Notes: generated by a model from the sequence alone, not told the origin. A stretch of DNA of 47,132 nucleotides from Edaphobacter sp. (GCA_025462645.1 JAOAPB010000020.1:1-47132), one strand, 5' to 3'; shown: positions 18,971-26,798, counted from the first letter of the stretch. Program-made: numbers and translations.

Positions 18971-19480
18971 TCAGAAGAGGAGGCATGCCAGTTGCGCGCA
19001 GGCCAGGGCCAGGAGCCCGGCGGCTACGTCGTCGAGCATGATGCCAGTGCCGGCGGGGAGACGTTCGAGCTGGCGGATGGGAGGAGGCTTGAGGATGTCG
19101 AAGACTCGGAAGAGGATGAGGGATACGGCTGCGTGACGCCAGTCAGCAGGGATCGCGATGAGGGCGATGAGCTGACCGGCAACTTCGTCGATGACAACGT
19201 GGCCAGGGTCTTCGCGGCCTGATTCTTTCGCAACGATTGTCGCGGCGGGGATGCCGATCAGGGTTGCTGCCAGCGCGGCGATGGTGGTGCCGATGGCAAG
19301 GGCTGTCGCGGTTTGGTGGAATGCGTGGGCAGCTGCGTACCAGAGAAAGACGGCAGCGATCGAGCCGTAGGTTCCTGGACCGGGTTTCAGGAGGCCAGCT
19401 CCGAAGAAGGTTCCGACTGCCCAGGCCCAGAGGGTCTTTTTTTCGGAGGGTGGGTAGAGTTGAATTTTAGAGTTGGCCAC
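18971..19480 (-). CDS. pgpA: Phosphatidylglycerophosphatase A
   Basis: Membrane phosphatase that converts phosphatidylglycerophosphate to phosphatidylglycerol. 170 residues from a GTG at 19480, whose G is shared with the yacG stop (TAGTG junction), so translation is coupled. Family features: WAVGTFFGAGLLKPGPGTYG, then GREDPGHVVIDEVAGQLIAL containing the conserved acidic metal-binding residues, and FRVFDILKPPPIRQLERLPAG and GIMLDDVAAG. Longer upstream extension of the frame lies inside yacG and is rejected. Confidence 0.93.
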   Translation of the reverse strand: MANSKIQLYPPSEKKTLWAWAVGTFFGAGLLKPGPGTYGSIAAVFLWYAAAHAFHQTATALAIGTTIAALAATLIGIPAATIVAKESGREDPGHVVIDEVAGQLIALIAIPADWRHAAVSLILFRVFDILKPPPIRQLERLPAGTGIMLDDVAAGLLALACAQLACLLF

Positions 19481-19695
19481 TAGTCTTCGTCGTTCTGACG
19501 GTTGGTCTTGTTCGAACGCGCCAGCTCTTCGAGGAGATCGGGGTCCTGGATGGGAGAGGAGATCTTGTAGTCTCCGCTGGCCCATTTGCCGAGGTCGAGG
19601 AGGCGGCAGCGGTCGGAGCAGAAGGGGAAGTCCTCGTTGGTGGCGAGGACGACTTTGCGGCATGTGGGACAGAAGAGAGCTTTGGGTGTGGTCAT
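19480..19695 (-). CDS. yacG: DNA gyrase inhibitor YacG (zinc-ribbon protein)
   Basis: 71 residues with a four-Cys zinc site (C9, C12, C26, C30) in the pattern CPTCRK...FPFCSDRCRLLDLG, followed by the family signature KWASGDYKI. YacG of E. coli binds GyrB and inhibits gyrase. Translationally coupled to pgpA through a 1-nt overlap. Confidence 0.92.
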   Translation of the reverse strand: MTTPKALFCPTCRKVVLATNEDFPFCSDRCRLLDLGKWASGDYKISSPIQDPDLLEELARSNKTNRQNDED

Positions 19696-19766
19696 GATGC
19701 GTGGTCCTGTTTCACTTAATGGTACGACGATAGGCCGAGATTTGCTGGCGTTGTTTTTCCTTTGCT

Positions 19767-20339
19767 CTAAGAGAGTACGGCTTTGCGGCGGAAGCAGTTG
19801 GGGGCGTGGTCGTTGACGATGCCGACGGCCTGCATCCAGGCGTAGACAATTACGGGGCCGACAAACTTGAATCCACGCTTCTTGAGAGCCTTGGAGACCT
19901 CTTCGGAGAGCTGGGTCCTGGCTGGGACCGGACCTTTGAGTTGAACCGGCTTGCCGCCTGCCATGTCCCAGACGAACTTGGAGAAGTCTTCGCCGGATTG
20001 CTGCATGGCGAGGTAGGCGCGGGCTCCGCCGATGGTCGCCTCGATCTTGGCGCGGGAGCGGACGATACCCGCATCATCGAGCAGGCGCAGGATGTCCTTC
20101 TCTTTGAAGCGAGCGACGGCTTCGGGGTCGAAGTTCTTGAAGGCTTTGAGGAAGGCCTCGCGCTTGTTCAGGATGACGCTCCAGGCAAGGCCGGCCTGGA
20201 AGCCATCGAGCATCAACTTCTCCCATAACGCTCGACTGTCATAGACGGGGACACCCCACTCTTCATCGTGATAAGCCTGCATAAGGGGCGTGCTTCCGGC
20301 CCAGGAACAGCGATGTAGCGCGGCTGGCGATTTGGCCAT
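19767..20339 (-). CDS. tag: 3-methyladenine DNA glycosylase I
   Basis: Removes 3-methyladenine from alkylated DNA. From the ATG at 20339 it is 190 residues. The zinc ligands of Tag are present: Cys in LHRCSW, His in AYHDEEWG, and the C-terminal His and Cys in NDHAPNCFRR. The base-binding regions DGFQAGLAWSVILNKREAF and FVGPVIVYAWMQAVGIVN are intact. An alternative ATG at 20408 has a better Shine-Dalgarno (AAGGAG, 7 nt spacing) and would add 23 residues that do not match the family; which start is used is open. Confidence 0.94.
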   Translation of the reverse strand: MAKSPAALHRCSWAGSTPLMQAYHDEEWGVPVYDSRALWEKLMLDGFQAGLAWSVILNKREAFLKAFKNFDPEAVARFKEKDILRLLDDAGIVRSRAKIEATIGGARAYLAMQQSGEDFSKFVWDMAGGKPVQLKGPVPARTQLSEEVSKALKKRGFKFVGPVIVYAWMQAVGIVNDHAPNCFRRKAVLS

Positions 20340-20408
20340 CAGGAGGTCTCCGGAGATTTCGATTTCGAAATTAGCGATAGAGCGGCAACTCAAAAACAAG
20401 ACCGCCAT

Positions 20409-20752
20409 CGGTTCTCCTTGTGGCAGCCTCGGTTCGGGTACTTGAAGTAGATGTTTCGAGGGTTAGGAGGATTCATGGGTGGCGGAGCTAAAAACGGCAT
20501 AGCCCATTGCTTTTCCGAACGTTCGTTAATCACTATCGAAGTCACATCGCGTAACAATTGTCCATTGCCAGCCCTGCAGCAATCAAATTTTCTCTATCTG
20601 CCCGCTGTCAGGTAGTGCCCATCGGTCATGATCGCTCTCACAGTATCTTTCCTTTTCAGTGAACCGCTCTTTAACGAGACTGGCGGGACCGTTCGAAATC
20701 ACGGTAGGCTGAAGGTGTCGATCAGCTTCATCAATGTCGGTGGGGGACTGGC
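20409..20752. other. Divergent intergenic region between tag and a glycosyltransferase, with a palindrome
   Basis: 344 nt without a gene. The perfect palindrome CGAACGTTCG at 20516-20525 resembles operators of TetR-type repressors, but no such regulator is nearby and one 10-nt palindrome is weak evidence. Promoters for both flanking genes should lie here; I see no strong -35/-10 pair. Confidence 0.4.
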
Positions 20753-21586
20753 ATGGCAAACGCAGCAGCAGAGATCACAAGCCTTCCACCGCTTACGGTG
20801 GTGATTCCTGTCTACAACGGAGAGAACTTCCTTGGTGAGACGTTGGAGAGTGTCCTTGCACAGTCGTATCCAGCGGTTGAGGTCATCGTCGTTAATGATG
20901 GGTCAACGGATGGGACGCTTGCGGTTGCGGGGGAGTTCGGCGATAGAGTTCGAGTTCTCGATCGCCTGAATTCCGGGGTCTCCGCAAGCCGAAACGTTGG
21001 AATCTCAACAGCCGCTACCGACTGGGTAGCGCTGATGGATCATGACGATCTTTGGGAGAAGGAGCATCTGGCCAACCTGGCTCGCGCCATCGCTCGCCGC
21101 CCTGACGCGGACGTATGCTACAGCGGTGGAAGGGAGTTGATACCGGACCCGGCGACCGGGGTCTTTTATCCCGCGGAGGTCATGCCGTTTTCCTCTGAAG
21201 CAGAGCTTCCGAGGATGCTGATGGAACGATGCGCCTTTATTCCAAGCGCCACGGCGCTGCGCAGGTCGACCGTGCTTGCGGTAGGAGGTTTCGATAGCCG
21301 CTACGTCAATCTGCAGGACTGGGAGTTATGGCTAAGGTTGTTCCATCACGGAGCGAAGTTCATCCACACGCCGGAGGTGACTCTTCTGTATCGCGTGCAT
21401 CTGGCTTCGCGCACCCATAATGCACTCAAGACCTTGAAGCACTCGGTGGGGGTGGTCGAGCAGCATGTTCTGCCACACTTCTCTGCCTTTGAACGAGCTA
21501 CCCGGGGCGATGGATCATCAGCCGACTGGAGGGAGAGGCTGCTATCCTGCTTCGGCAAAACGGTTCTCCGGGGGCTCTTTCGCTGA
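20753..21586 (+). CDS. Family 2 glycosyltransferase (C terminus altered by an apparent frameshift)
   Basis: A GT-A fold enzyme of 277 residues as read: TVVIPVYNGENFLGETLESV at the N terminus, VIVVNDGSTDGT, RNVGISTAATDW and the DXD-type metal motif MDHDDLWEKEH, then the acceptor-side FDSRYVNLQDWELWLRLF. Such enzymes transfer sugars from nucleotide donors to polysaccharide, lipid or protein acceptors; the acceptor here is unknown. The last 15 or so residues (LLSCFGKTVLRGLFR) look wrong: the next frame over the same DNA continues as a plausible helical tail to 21690. There is no neighbouring polysaccharide cluster. Confidence 0.85.
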   Translation: MANAAAEITSLPPLTVVIPVYNGENFLGETLESVLAQSYPAVEVIVVNDGSTDGTLAVAGEFGDRVRVLDRLNSGVSASRNVGISTAATDWVALMDHDDLWEKEHLANLARAIARRPDADVCYSGGRELIPDPATGVFYPAEVMPFSSEAELPRMLMERCAFIPSATALRRSTVLAVGGFDSRYVNLQDWELWLRLFHHGAKFIHTPEVTLLYRVHLASRTHNALKTLKHSVGVVEQHVLPHFSAFERATRGDGSSADWRERLLSCFGKTVLRGLFR

Positions 21587-21690
21587 TGCTGCGGTCGATT
21601 GCACGACATCCGTTTCATGAGCCTCGACGATACAAGATCGCCGCTCATATGCTGTTGCGGGGTTATCGTAAGGCTGAGCAGGCGCGGTGA
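21493..21690 (+). pseudogene. Out-of-frame C-terminal tail of the glycosyltransferase
   Basis: In the frame shifted by one relative to the glycosyltransferase, the DNA from about 21535 reads EAAILLRQNGSPGALSLMLR, then SIARHPFHEPRRYKIAAHML and LRGYRKAEQAR before a stop at 21690. A basic, helical end of this kind is common in bacterial glycosyltransferases of this type. The two frames cross in the G-rich stretch near 21528-21540. Alternatively the ATG at 21586 (TGATG with the upstream stop) starts a coupled 34-residue peptide. Confidence 0.5.
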
Positions 21691-21708
21691 ATCAATGACA
21701 AAGTAAGG

Positions 21709-21765
21709 CCGCGACAAAAGCAGAGGCAAGGACAAAAGCAGACCCTCCGCCCTTCGGCGGCAGCT
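21709..21765 (+). repeat. Intergenic repeat-like tract (second family, member 1)
   Basis: Two 12-nt direct repeats GACAAAAGCAGA (21713-21724 and 21731-21742; second followed by CCC) precede a CTCCGCCCTTCGGCGG hairpin. The layout, a purine-rich AAAGCA-type tract followed by a TTCG-centred GC-rich part, resembles those near 23.43 kb and 28.21 kb. Confidence 0.4.
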
Positions 21766-21927
21766 ACGTCGGCTTCGATGGCGATGTGCTGGCGTGGAGA
21801 GAGATTCACTGGCGGGTTTGCATAGTCCTGGCCCGTCCTTCAGGTATTGACGGGAGACGGTAACGTGGCGTTTATCGGGTTGGCTTATAGTTGTCCTGAT
21901 TTGATTCCAGGCTTAGAGGAGCATCGG

Positions 21928-22956
21928 ATGCGAAAGATTGCGGGAGTGTGTACGGCGGCCATGTTGTCGATGGCTGTGGCAGGTTTTGCGCAGCAGGCGG
22001 GGCCATACAAGCTTCTGAAGACGACGAAGGTCGGGGGCGAAGGCGGCTTCGACTATGTGTACGCGGACAGCGCAGCGCGTAAGCTATACGTTCCGCGGTC
22101 GGGGCCTTCGGGCAAGATCGCGGTGTTCAACCTGGATACGCTGAAGCCGGTGGGAGAGATCGACCATGTGAGCGCGCGTGGGGTTGCCATCGATCAAAGG
22201 TCGAAGCATGGGTTCGGCAGCAGCAAGCCGTTGGCGATGTGGGATGCCAGGACACTGGCGACGATCAAGACGATCGACGTGCAGGGAGGGCCGGACGGGA
22301 TTCTGGCGGATGAGGCGAATGGTCGAATCTATGTTTTCAGCCACGTAGCGCCGAACGTTACGGTGATCGAGGCAAAGGACGGCTCAGTGGCGGGGACGAT
22401 CGACCTGGGCGGGGCTCCGGAGCAAGGGGCGCTGGACGGTAAGGGGCACCTGTATATCGATCTCGAGGACAAGGGCAAGATTGCGGTGGTGGATACGAAG
22501 ACGATGACGATGACGGGCAGCTACGACCTCGAAGGCAAGGGTGGGACGTGCGCCGGCCTGGCGATGGACGTGAAGAACAACATCCTGTTCGCGACCTGCC
22601 GCAACCCGCAGACGATGGTGATTCTGGATGCGGCGAACGGAAAGATTCTGGAGACGCTGCCGATCGGCGGGGGAACGGATGGGGCGGTGTTCAATCCGGC
22701 GACGATGGAGGTATTCAGCTCGCAGGGCGATGGGACGCTGACGATCGTGAAGGAGAGCAGCCCGACGAGCTTTGCCGTGGAGCAGACGCTGACGACGATG
22801 CCGAGGGCGAAGACTCTGACGCTCGATAAGAAGACGAACAGGCTTTACCTGATCACGGCTGAATTCGGCACGGCTCCAGCGCCTGAGCCGGGGCAGCGGC
22901 CGGTGCGGCCACCGATGATTCCGGATTCGTTCTCGATTCTGGAGGTAGGGAAGTAG
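21928..22956 (+). CDS. Secreted YncE/YVTN-type beta-propeller protein
   Basis: 342 residues. The start at 21928 has GAGGAG upstream and yields a signal peptide (MRKIAGVCTAAMLSMAVAGF, then AQQ). The rest is a seven-bladed propeller of the YVTN class with repeats such as YADSAARKLYVPRSG, GILADEANGRIYVFSH, GAPEQGALDGKGHLYIDL and GAVFNPATMEVFSS. Such proteins bind ligands or partners in the periplasm; the partner is unknown. The last 34 codons overlap the 3' end of the opposite-strand ACT gene, and the C-terminal PDSFSILEVGK looks family-like. Confidence 0.82.
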   Translation: MRKIAGVCTAAMLSMAVAGFAQQAGPYKLLKTTKVGGEGGFDYVYADSAARKLYVPRSGPSGKIAVFNLDTLKPVGEIDHVSARGVAIDQRSKHGFGSSKPLAMWDARTLATIKTIDVQGGPDGILADEANGRIYVFSHVAPNVTVIEAKDGSVAGTIDLGGAPEQGALDGKGHLYIDLEDKGKIAVVDTKTMTMTGSYDLEGKGGTCAGLAMDVKNNILFATCRNPQTMVILDAANGKILETLPIGGGTDGAVFNPATMEVFSSQGDGTLTIVKESSPTSFAVEQTLTTMPRAKTLTLDKKTNRLYLITAEFGTAPAPEPGQRPVRPPMIPDSFSILEVGK

Positions 22957-23185
22957 GAAGGGCGGCAAGGTCTACGCTCGAGATGCCGAACTGTTTGTAC
23001 AGCTTCGCTTGAATGCGCTGCGCGAGGTGCGGTTCGGCTTCGACGGTGATGGCGAGGTGTACGGCGGCGTCGGTCTCTTCGAGAACGAGGGAGCGCAGGG
23101 AGAGCATCTGCTGGTCGAAGAGCTGAACGACTCTTGTGAGGATGCGGGCTCTGGGTTCGGCGGCGATGGTGTACGTCCATTGCAT
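22853..23185 (-). CDS. Orphan IlvM-like ACT-domain protein
   Basis: 110 residues. Residues 1-75 form one ACT domain (MQWTYTIAAEPRARILTRVV, LSLRSLVLEETDAAVHLAIT, HLAQRIQAKLYKQFGISSVD) resembling the short small subunit of acetohydroxyacid synthase II (IlvM). The last 35 residues are rich in Pro, Ala and Ser and lie antisense to the end of the propeller gene (104-nt overlap). A full-length IlvN is encoded at 42.8 kb, so this is not the only candidate subunit. It could instead be a free-standing ligand-sensing ACT protein. Ribosome-binding signal weak. Confidence 0.6.
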   Translation of the reverse strand: MQWTYTIAAEPRARILTRVVQLFDQQMLSLRSLVLEETDAAVHLAITVEAEPHLAQRIQAKLYKQFGISSVDLAALPTSLPPESRTNPESSVAAPAAAPAQALEPCRIQP

Positions 23186-23231
23186 TGCTGCTTTCTTTTC
23201 GGGGTTGGCTGATGGTGTTGGTTAAAAGAGA

Positions 23232-23263
23232 AAAGCCGCCATAGCTTGGACTGTGGCGGCTTT
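23232..23263 (-). terminator. Intrinsic terminator upstream of the ACT gene
   Basis: Perfect 10-bp stem AAAGCCGCCA / TGGCGGCTTT with a 12-nt loop. On the minus strand it runs into TTTTCTCTTTT. It would stop read-through from rimO before the ACT gene; it also has a short T-run on the plus strand. Confidence 0.75.
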
Positions 23264-23429
23264 CGATTTCAGGGGAGCCGAAGTCTAGGGCGCGCCACTC
23301 GCCGTAATGATGGAAATAATGCTGGGGGTGGCGATGAATGCCGGAGGGGTGTGGAAGCGGGGGTTGAGGGAGAATGTCACTCTACGGAGATTCTATATTG
23401 CTGGTTGATCTTGAGGGGATTGTCTGGAC

Positions 23430-23545
23430 CGAGGACAGGCAACGGCGAAATACGGGGCTCTCGCTGCGGCGGCAAGATGCGCCGCCTTCGGTCGAGATGA
23501 CGGCTTTTGTGGCGTGACGGAAGAGGACGGCAACGGCAAAAGGTG
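23430..23545 (+). repeat. Intergenic repeat-like tract (second family, member 2)
   Basis: Contains CAACGGCGAAATACGGGGCT, a GCGGCG/CGCCGC hairpin, CTTCGGTCGAGATGACGGC and a closing ACGGCAACGGCAAAAGG. The core AAATACGGGG...TTCG...GATGACGGC is shared with the tract at 28.2 kb. The rest of 23264-23570 holds no gene I can support. Confidence 0.5.
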
Positions 23546-23570
23546 AGATGCGGGCGGTAGCGGGAAGATA

Positions 23571-25193
23571 TTACTCAAGGATGCGGGCTACTACGTCGTA
23601 GTCGTGGGACTCGGTGATCTCGGCGCGGTAGAAGGTGCCGGGGACCAGGGTTTCGTGGGGGCCGAAGTCGTTGATGAAGACCTTGCCATCGATCTCGGGG
23701 GCGTGGAGCGAGGTGCGGCCCTCCCAGAGAAGCTCGGTCTCTTCGGATTCGCCTTCGACGAGGAGGTCGATCTCGCGGCCGACCCACTCGGCTTTGGCTT
23801 TGGTGCTGATCTTCTGCTGGAGCTTCATCAGCTTGCGGCGACGGGACTGGATGGTGCGGTTGGGAACCTTTAGCTCGTCTTCGAGGTTGAAGGCGGCTGC
23901 ACCCTCTTCGTCGGAGTAGGTGAAGACGCCGAGCCAGTCGATCTTGGCGGCGGTGATGAAGGCTTCGAGCTCCTTGTAGTCGGCTTCGGTCTCGCCGGGG
24001 AAGCCGACGATGAAGCTGGTGCGGATGACGATGCCGGGGACGATGCGGCGGGCCTTCGCGATGAGGTCGAGGAAGATCTGGGCGTTGCCGCCGCGCTTCA
24101 TGCGCTTGAGGACGGAGGCGCTGGCGTGCTGGAGGGGGACGTCGAGATATTTAGAGATGGTGTCGTGCTTGGCCATCGTCTCGAGCAGACGCGTGGTGAC
24201 CTTGTTGGGGTAGGTGTAGAGGAAGCGGAGCCAGCGGAGGCCGGGGAGGACGGCTAGGGCGTCGAGGAGTTGGGCTAGGCCTTCGGTGAGGCCGAGGTCT
24301 TCGCCGTAGCAGGTGGTGTCCTGGCCGATGAGGGTGATCTCGCGGACGCCCTGCTTGATGAGGTTCTCGGCTTCGGCGACGATCGAGGACATGCGGCGTG
24401 AACGGAACTTGCCGCGGAGCTGTGGGATGATGCAGAAGCTGCAGGGATGGTCGCAGCCCTCGGCGATTTTGATGTAGGCCGATGCCCGGGGGGTGGTGAG
24501 GATGCGGGGAGTCTCGTCGGAGTAGAGGTACTCGGGGAGGGCGGCGGTGGCTCCGTCCCAGGAGGCTCGGGAGAAGCGGCCCTGCTGCTGGCGGAGGTCG
24601 CCCTCGGGGCGAGAGGTGACTACTTCCTGCTCGATCTGGAGTTGGGCTGAGGATGCATCGGATTCAGGGCGAGAGTGCTGGCTTACGGCGCTGGGAGCTC
24701 GGGCGATGATCTCGGTGTGCGAGCCCTGAGAGAGGATGTTGAAGGGGGAGTCTGAGGCGGGTGCTTGCTGTGGCGTGAGTCCGGCGGCGGTGAGGATGGC
24801 TTCCAGCTCGCCGGTGCCCACGACCGCGTCTACTTCGGGGATGTTCTTCTGGATCTCGTCGCGGTAGCGCTCGACCAGGCAGCCGGCGACGATGAGGCGC
24901 TGGGCTTTGCCTCCGTTCTGCTGCTTGTGCTGGACCATCTCGAGGATGGTGTTGACGGACTCCTGTTTGGCGGAGTCGATGAAGCTGCAGGTGTTGACGA
25001 CGAGGATCTCGGCGTCTTCGGCGTTGGGGGTGAGTTCGCCGCCTGCGTGATGGAGGAGGCCCATCATGACCTCGGAGTCGACGAGATTCTTGGGGCAGCC
25101 GAGGGAGACGAAGCCGATCTTGGGTCTCGTTTGGGACGGGGCTGGGATAGAGGTCCCTAGGGGAGTTTCTTCGATTGTTACTGAGGGAGTCAC
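23571..25193 (-). CDS. rimO: Ribosomal protein S12 methylthiotransferase RimO, with internal insertion
   Basis: Radical-SAM enzyme that methylthiolates an aspartate of ribosomal protein S12. 540 residues against about 440 in E. coli. The UPF0004 domain (26-135) carries the first cluster Cys33, Cys69 and Cys105; the radical-SAM motif CDHPCSFC gives Cys247, Cys251 and Cys254; a TRAM domain ends the protein. Residues about 140-222, between the two cluster domains, are an extra low-complexity stretch rich in Ser, Gln, Ala and Pro. An N-terminal extension of about 25 residues is also present. RimO rather than MiaB is favoured by GFVSLGCPKNLVDSE and the SFIVGFPGETE region. Confidence 0.93.
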   Translation of the reverse strand: MTPSVTIEETPLGTSIPAPSQTRPKIGFVSLGCPKNLVDSEVMMGLLHHAGGELTPNAEDAEILVVNTCSFIDSAKQESVNTILEMVQHKQQNGGKAQRLIVAGCLVERYRDEIQKNIPEVDAVVGTGELEAILTAAGLTPQQAPASDSPFNILSQGSHTEIIARAPSAVSQHSRPESDASSAQLQIEQEVVTSRPEGDLRQQQGRFSRASWDGATAALPEYLYSDETPRILTTPRASAYIKIAEGCDHPCSFCIIPQLRGKFRSRRMSSIVAEAENLIKQGVREITLIGQDTTCYGEDLGLTEGLAQLLDALAVLPGLRWLRFLYTYPNKVTTRLLETMAKHDTISKYLDVPLQHASASVLKRMKRGGNAQIFLDLIAKARRIVPGIVIRTSFIVGFPGETEADYKELEAFITAAKIDWLGVFTYSDEEGAAAFNLEDELKVPNRTIQSRRRKLMKLQQKISTKAKAEWVGREIDLLVEGESEETELLWEGRTSLHAPEIDGKVFINDFGPHETLVPGTFYRAEITESHDYDVVARILE

Positions 25194-25261
25194 AGACTTC
25201 TATTCTAGCAATTTTCGAGGAAAATAACTGATTTTTGAGGCGATGCGGATACCCGTCCGGG

Positions 25262-26257
25262 CTATGGGAGTTTTTTCGCTTCGGCTTCGGGGTTCCAGCG
25301 GTCGGCACCGCGGAGGAAGCTGGAGGGTAGATAGGGTTTGGTCTGGGCTGGGGTGAGCTGGCGGGTCCAGGGGGCTCTTCGGGGGGCTCTCTGGGAGGAG
25401 TTGGCGCCGGGGCCGGTGTTTCCCGATTCGGCGTAGAAGGCGGTCTTATCGTTTTCGGTGCCGGACCACTTGCTCCAACCCGCTGGGTCAAGGGTAGCGG
25501 GCAGCTCGGTGTTGAGGAAGATGGCTCGGGAGTAAGGACGCCAGGGGCGGCCCAGATAGAACTTTCTGCCGGCGAGGGCGGCCTCGTCGGCGGTAACTTT
25601 GCTGTCGAGGATGACATAGCCGGTGGGCTGGCCGGGAGCGACGCGGGATTGGGCGGTGAGGTAACCGGGGGCGAGCTCGTGGATCTCGGTGCGGTCGAAG
25701 ACGGCGGCGGCGTTGCCGAAGATGAAGTCGACGGTGCCCTCGATGTAGGAGTCGACGTAGTACTGGCGGCCGTAGTCGGCGAAGAGCGTGTCCTGATGGC
25801 CGAGGAAGCGGCAGTGCTTGAAGATGGCGCGGTCGCTGCGGACGGCGATGGCAACGGCCTGGCCGGTGTTGCCGGCCGTGTTCTCGAAGGTGAGGTTATC
25901 GGCTTCGAAGGCCTCGCCGTTGATCTCGACTGTCTCGGTGAAGAAGGTTCCCCCGGCTGCCTTGGCGTTCATGCCTGCGGTGATGACGACGTCTTCGGGG
26001 GAGTTGCCCGTTCCGAGGAAGGTCACGCGGGGATGGTTCTGCGTGACGATGACTCGCTCGTGATAGACGCCGGGTGCGATGTGGAGGAAGACCCGGCCAG
26101 AGCCTGCCTCGGGATGGTGATCCATGGCCATCTGAATGGTGGGGTATTCGGTCGTGCTCTCGATTCCGGTTTTGACGTCGGGGGAGACGCGGACGTGGAC
26201 GTCGGCGGCGTGGACGACAAGCGGGAGGGCGAGGAGAATTGGTAGGACAAGTCGCAT
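25262..26257 (-). CDS. Secreted pectinesterase (pectin methylesterase, CE8)
   Basis: Hydrolyses methyl esters of polygalacturonate. 331 residues from the ATG at 26257, which begins a signal peptide (MRLVLPILLALPLVVHA). A right-handed beta-helix enzyme with the family motifs in order: APGVYHE, GNTGQAVAI, FLGHQDTLF (catalytic Asp), VDFIFGNAAAVF (catalytic Asp), GYLTAQSR and FYLGRPWRPYSR. The short tail RWNPEAEAKKLP is typical of bacterial forms. Points to plant-material degradation as part of the lifestyle. It stands alone, without other pectinases. Repeat copy B lies about 50 nt upstream of its start codon. Confidence 0.95.
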   Translation of the reverse strand: MRLVLPILLALPLVVHAADVHVRVSPDVKTGIESTTEYPTIQMAMDHHPEAGSGRVFLHIAPGVYHERVIVTQNHPRVTFLGTGNSPEDVVITAGMNAKAAGGTFFTETVEINGEAFEADNLTFENTAGNTGQAVAIAVRSDRAIFKHCRFLGHQDTLFADYGRQYYVDSYIEGTVDFIFGNAAAVFDRTEIHELAPGYLTAQSRVAPGQPTGYVILDSKVTADEAALAGRKFYLGRPWRPYSRAIFLNTELPATLDPAGWSKWSGTENDKTAFYAESGNTGPGANSSQRAPRRAPWTRQLTPAQTKPYLPSSFLRGADRWNPEAEAKKLP

Positions 26258-26307
26258 GATGGGCAAGGGTATCAGGTTGGTCGACTGGCGCAATGCTTTC
26301 TCCTTCT

Positions 26308-26414
26308 GAGGGGTACCCCCCGGGGGGGTGGTGTTAACCAATTTGTATTCAATTACTTACGTAAAATGCTTGCTTCTAAAATATTGATTTAAAAGGAGTT
26401 GCGGCTAATTCCTC
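26308..26414 (+). repeat. Dispersed GGGGTACCCC element, copy B
   Basis: Second copy: GGGGTACCCC (26310-26319) then CC and a run of seven G. A middle part with TTTGTATTCAATTAC and TCTAAAATATTGATTT follows, and the closing block AAAAGGAGTTGCGGCTAATT then CCTC. Length of about 107 nt matches copies A (115) and C (111). It reads away from the pectinesterase gene, and a terminator-like hairpin follows at 26444. Confidence 0.7.
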
Positions 26415-26443
26415 TCCCAGCTTGAGTTACGAGCCTTAAACGA

Positions 26444-26476
26444 GAAAACCCAACCTTTTGGCTGGGGTTTTCTTTT
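26444..26476 (+). terminator. Terminator-like hairpin after repeat copy B
   Basis: GAAAACCC (26444-26451) pairs with GGGTTTTC (26465-26472), with further partial pairing inside, then TTTT. No annotated plus-strand gene lies upstream, so it may end a transcript that starts in or near repeat copy B. Confidence 0.65.
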
Positions 26477-26529
26477 ACTCCTTACAATTGTAACCGATGG
26501 ATGGAAACTAGTATGCCAAAGTTATGTCA

Positions 26530-26559
26530 TTGAAAATAATATGTTTGATGCGCTATAGA
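26530..26559 (+). promoter_or_regulatory. Putative promoter upstream of the SRP RNA region
   Basis: TTGAAA (26530-26535), 18-nt spacer, TATAGA (26554-26559). It could transcribe the short reading frame at 26588 and continue into the SRP RNA. Confidence 0.35.
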
Positions 26560-26587
26560 GCTTGACAGAGTTTTTTTGGGAAGATCG

Positions 26588-26695
26588 ATGAAAGCAACAA
26601 AGCTGGCCTTCGACAGCGCGGAGGCGCTTAACGAGGGCATGAAGGATCTACCCCCGCTGCGGCGAGTTTTTGTGGAAATTGTGATGCTAGAATGA
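26588..26695 (+). CDS. Possible 35-residue peptide upstream of the SRP RNA
   Basis: ATG at 26588 preceded by GGGAAG. It reads MKATKLAFDSAEALNEGMKD and then LPPLRRVFVEIVMLE before TGA. Its stop codon overlaps the -10 hexamer of the SRP RNA promoter. No family is recognised. The coding look is the only support, so chance is quite possible. Confidence 0.25.
   Translation: MKATKLAFDSAEALNEGMKDLPPLRRVFVEIVMLE
26685..26693 (+). promoter_or_regulatory. Extended -10 promoter of the SRP RNA
   Basis: TGCTAGAAT (extended TG plus TAGAAT) ends 7 nt before the expected 5' end of the RNA at about 26700, the right distance for a direct promoter. No clear -35. Confidence 0.55.
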
Positions 26696-26699
26696 GACG

Positions 26700-26798
26700 T
26701 GTGCCGGGTCCTACGCGACGTAATCCCGCCAACCCCGCCAGGTCCGGAAGGAAGCAACGGTAACGGGCTAGTATGGGCGCAGTGGGTCGCCCGGTACA
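26700..26798 (+). ncRNA. ffs: Signal recognition particle RNA (bacterial small type, 4.5S)
   Basis: About 99 nt. It contains the universally conserved SRP tetraloop region CCAGGTCCGGAAGGAAGCAA, which binds Ffh, and the 5' GTGCCGGG pairs with the 3' CCCGGTAC to close the long hairpin. It lacks the Alu domain found in Bacillus-type SRP RNA. Its product works with FtsY, also encoded in this window. The region 26799-27098 up to fabH holds no gene I can support. Confidence 0.95.

Noticed and set aside
20516..20525. CGAACGTTCG as a TetR operator
   Set aside because: A single 10-nt palindrome with no nearby TetR gene; kept only as part of the intergenic description.
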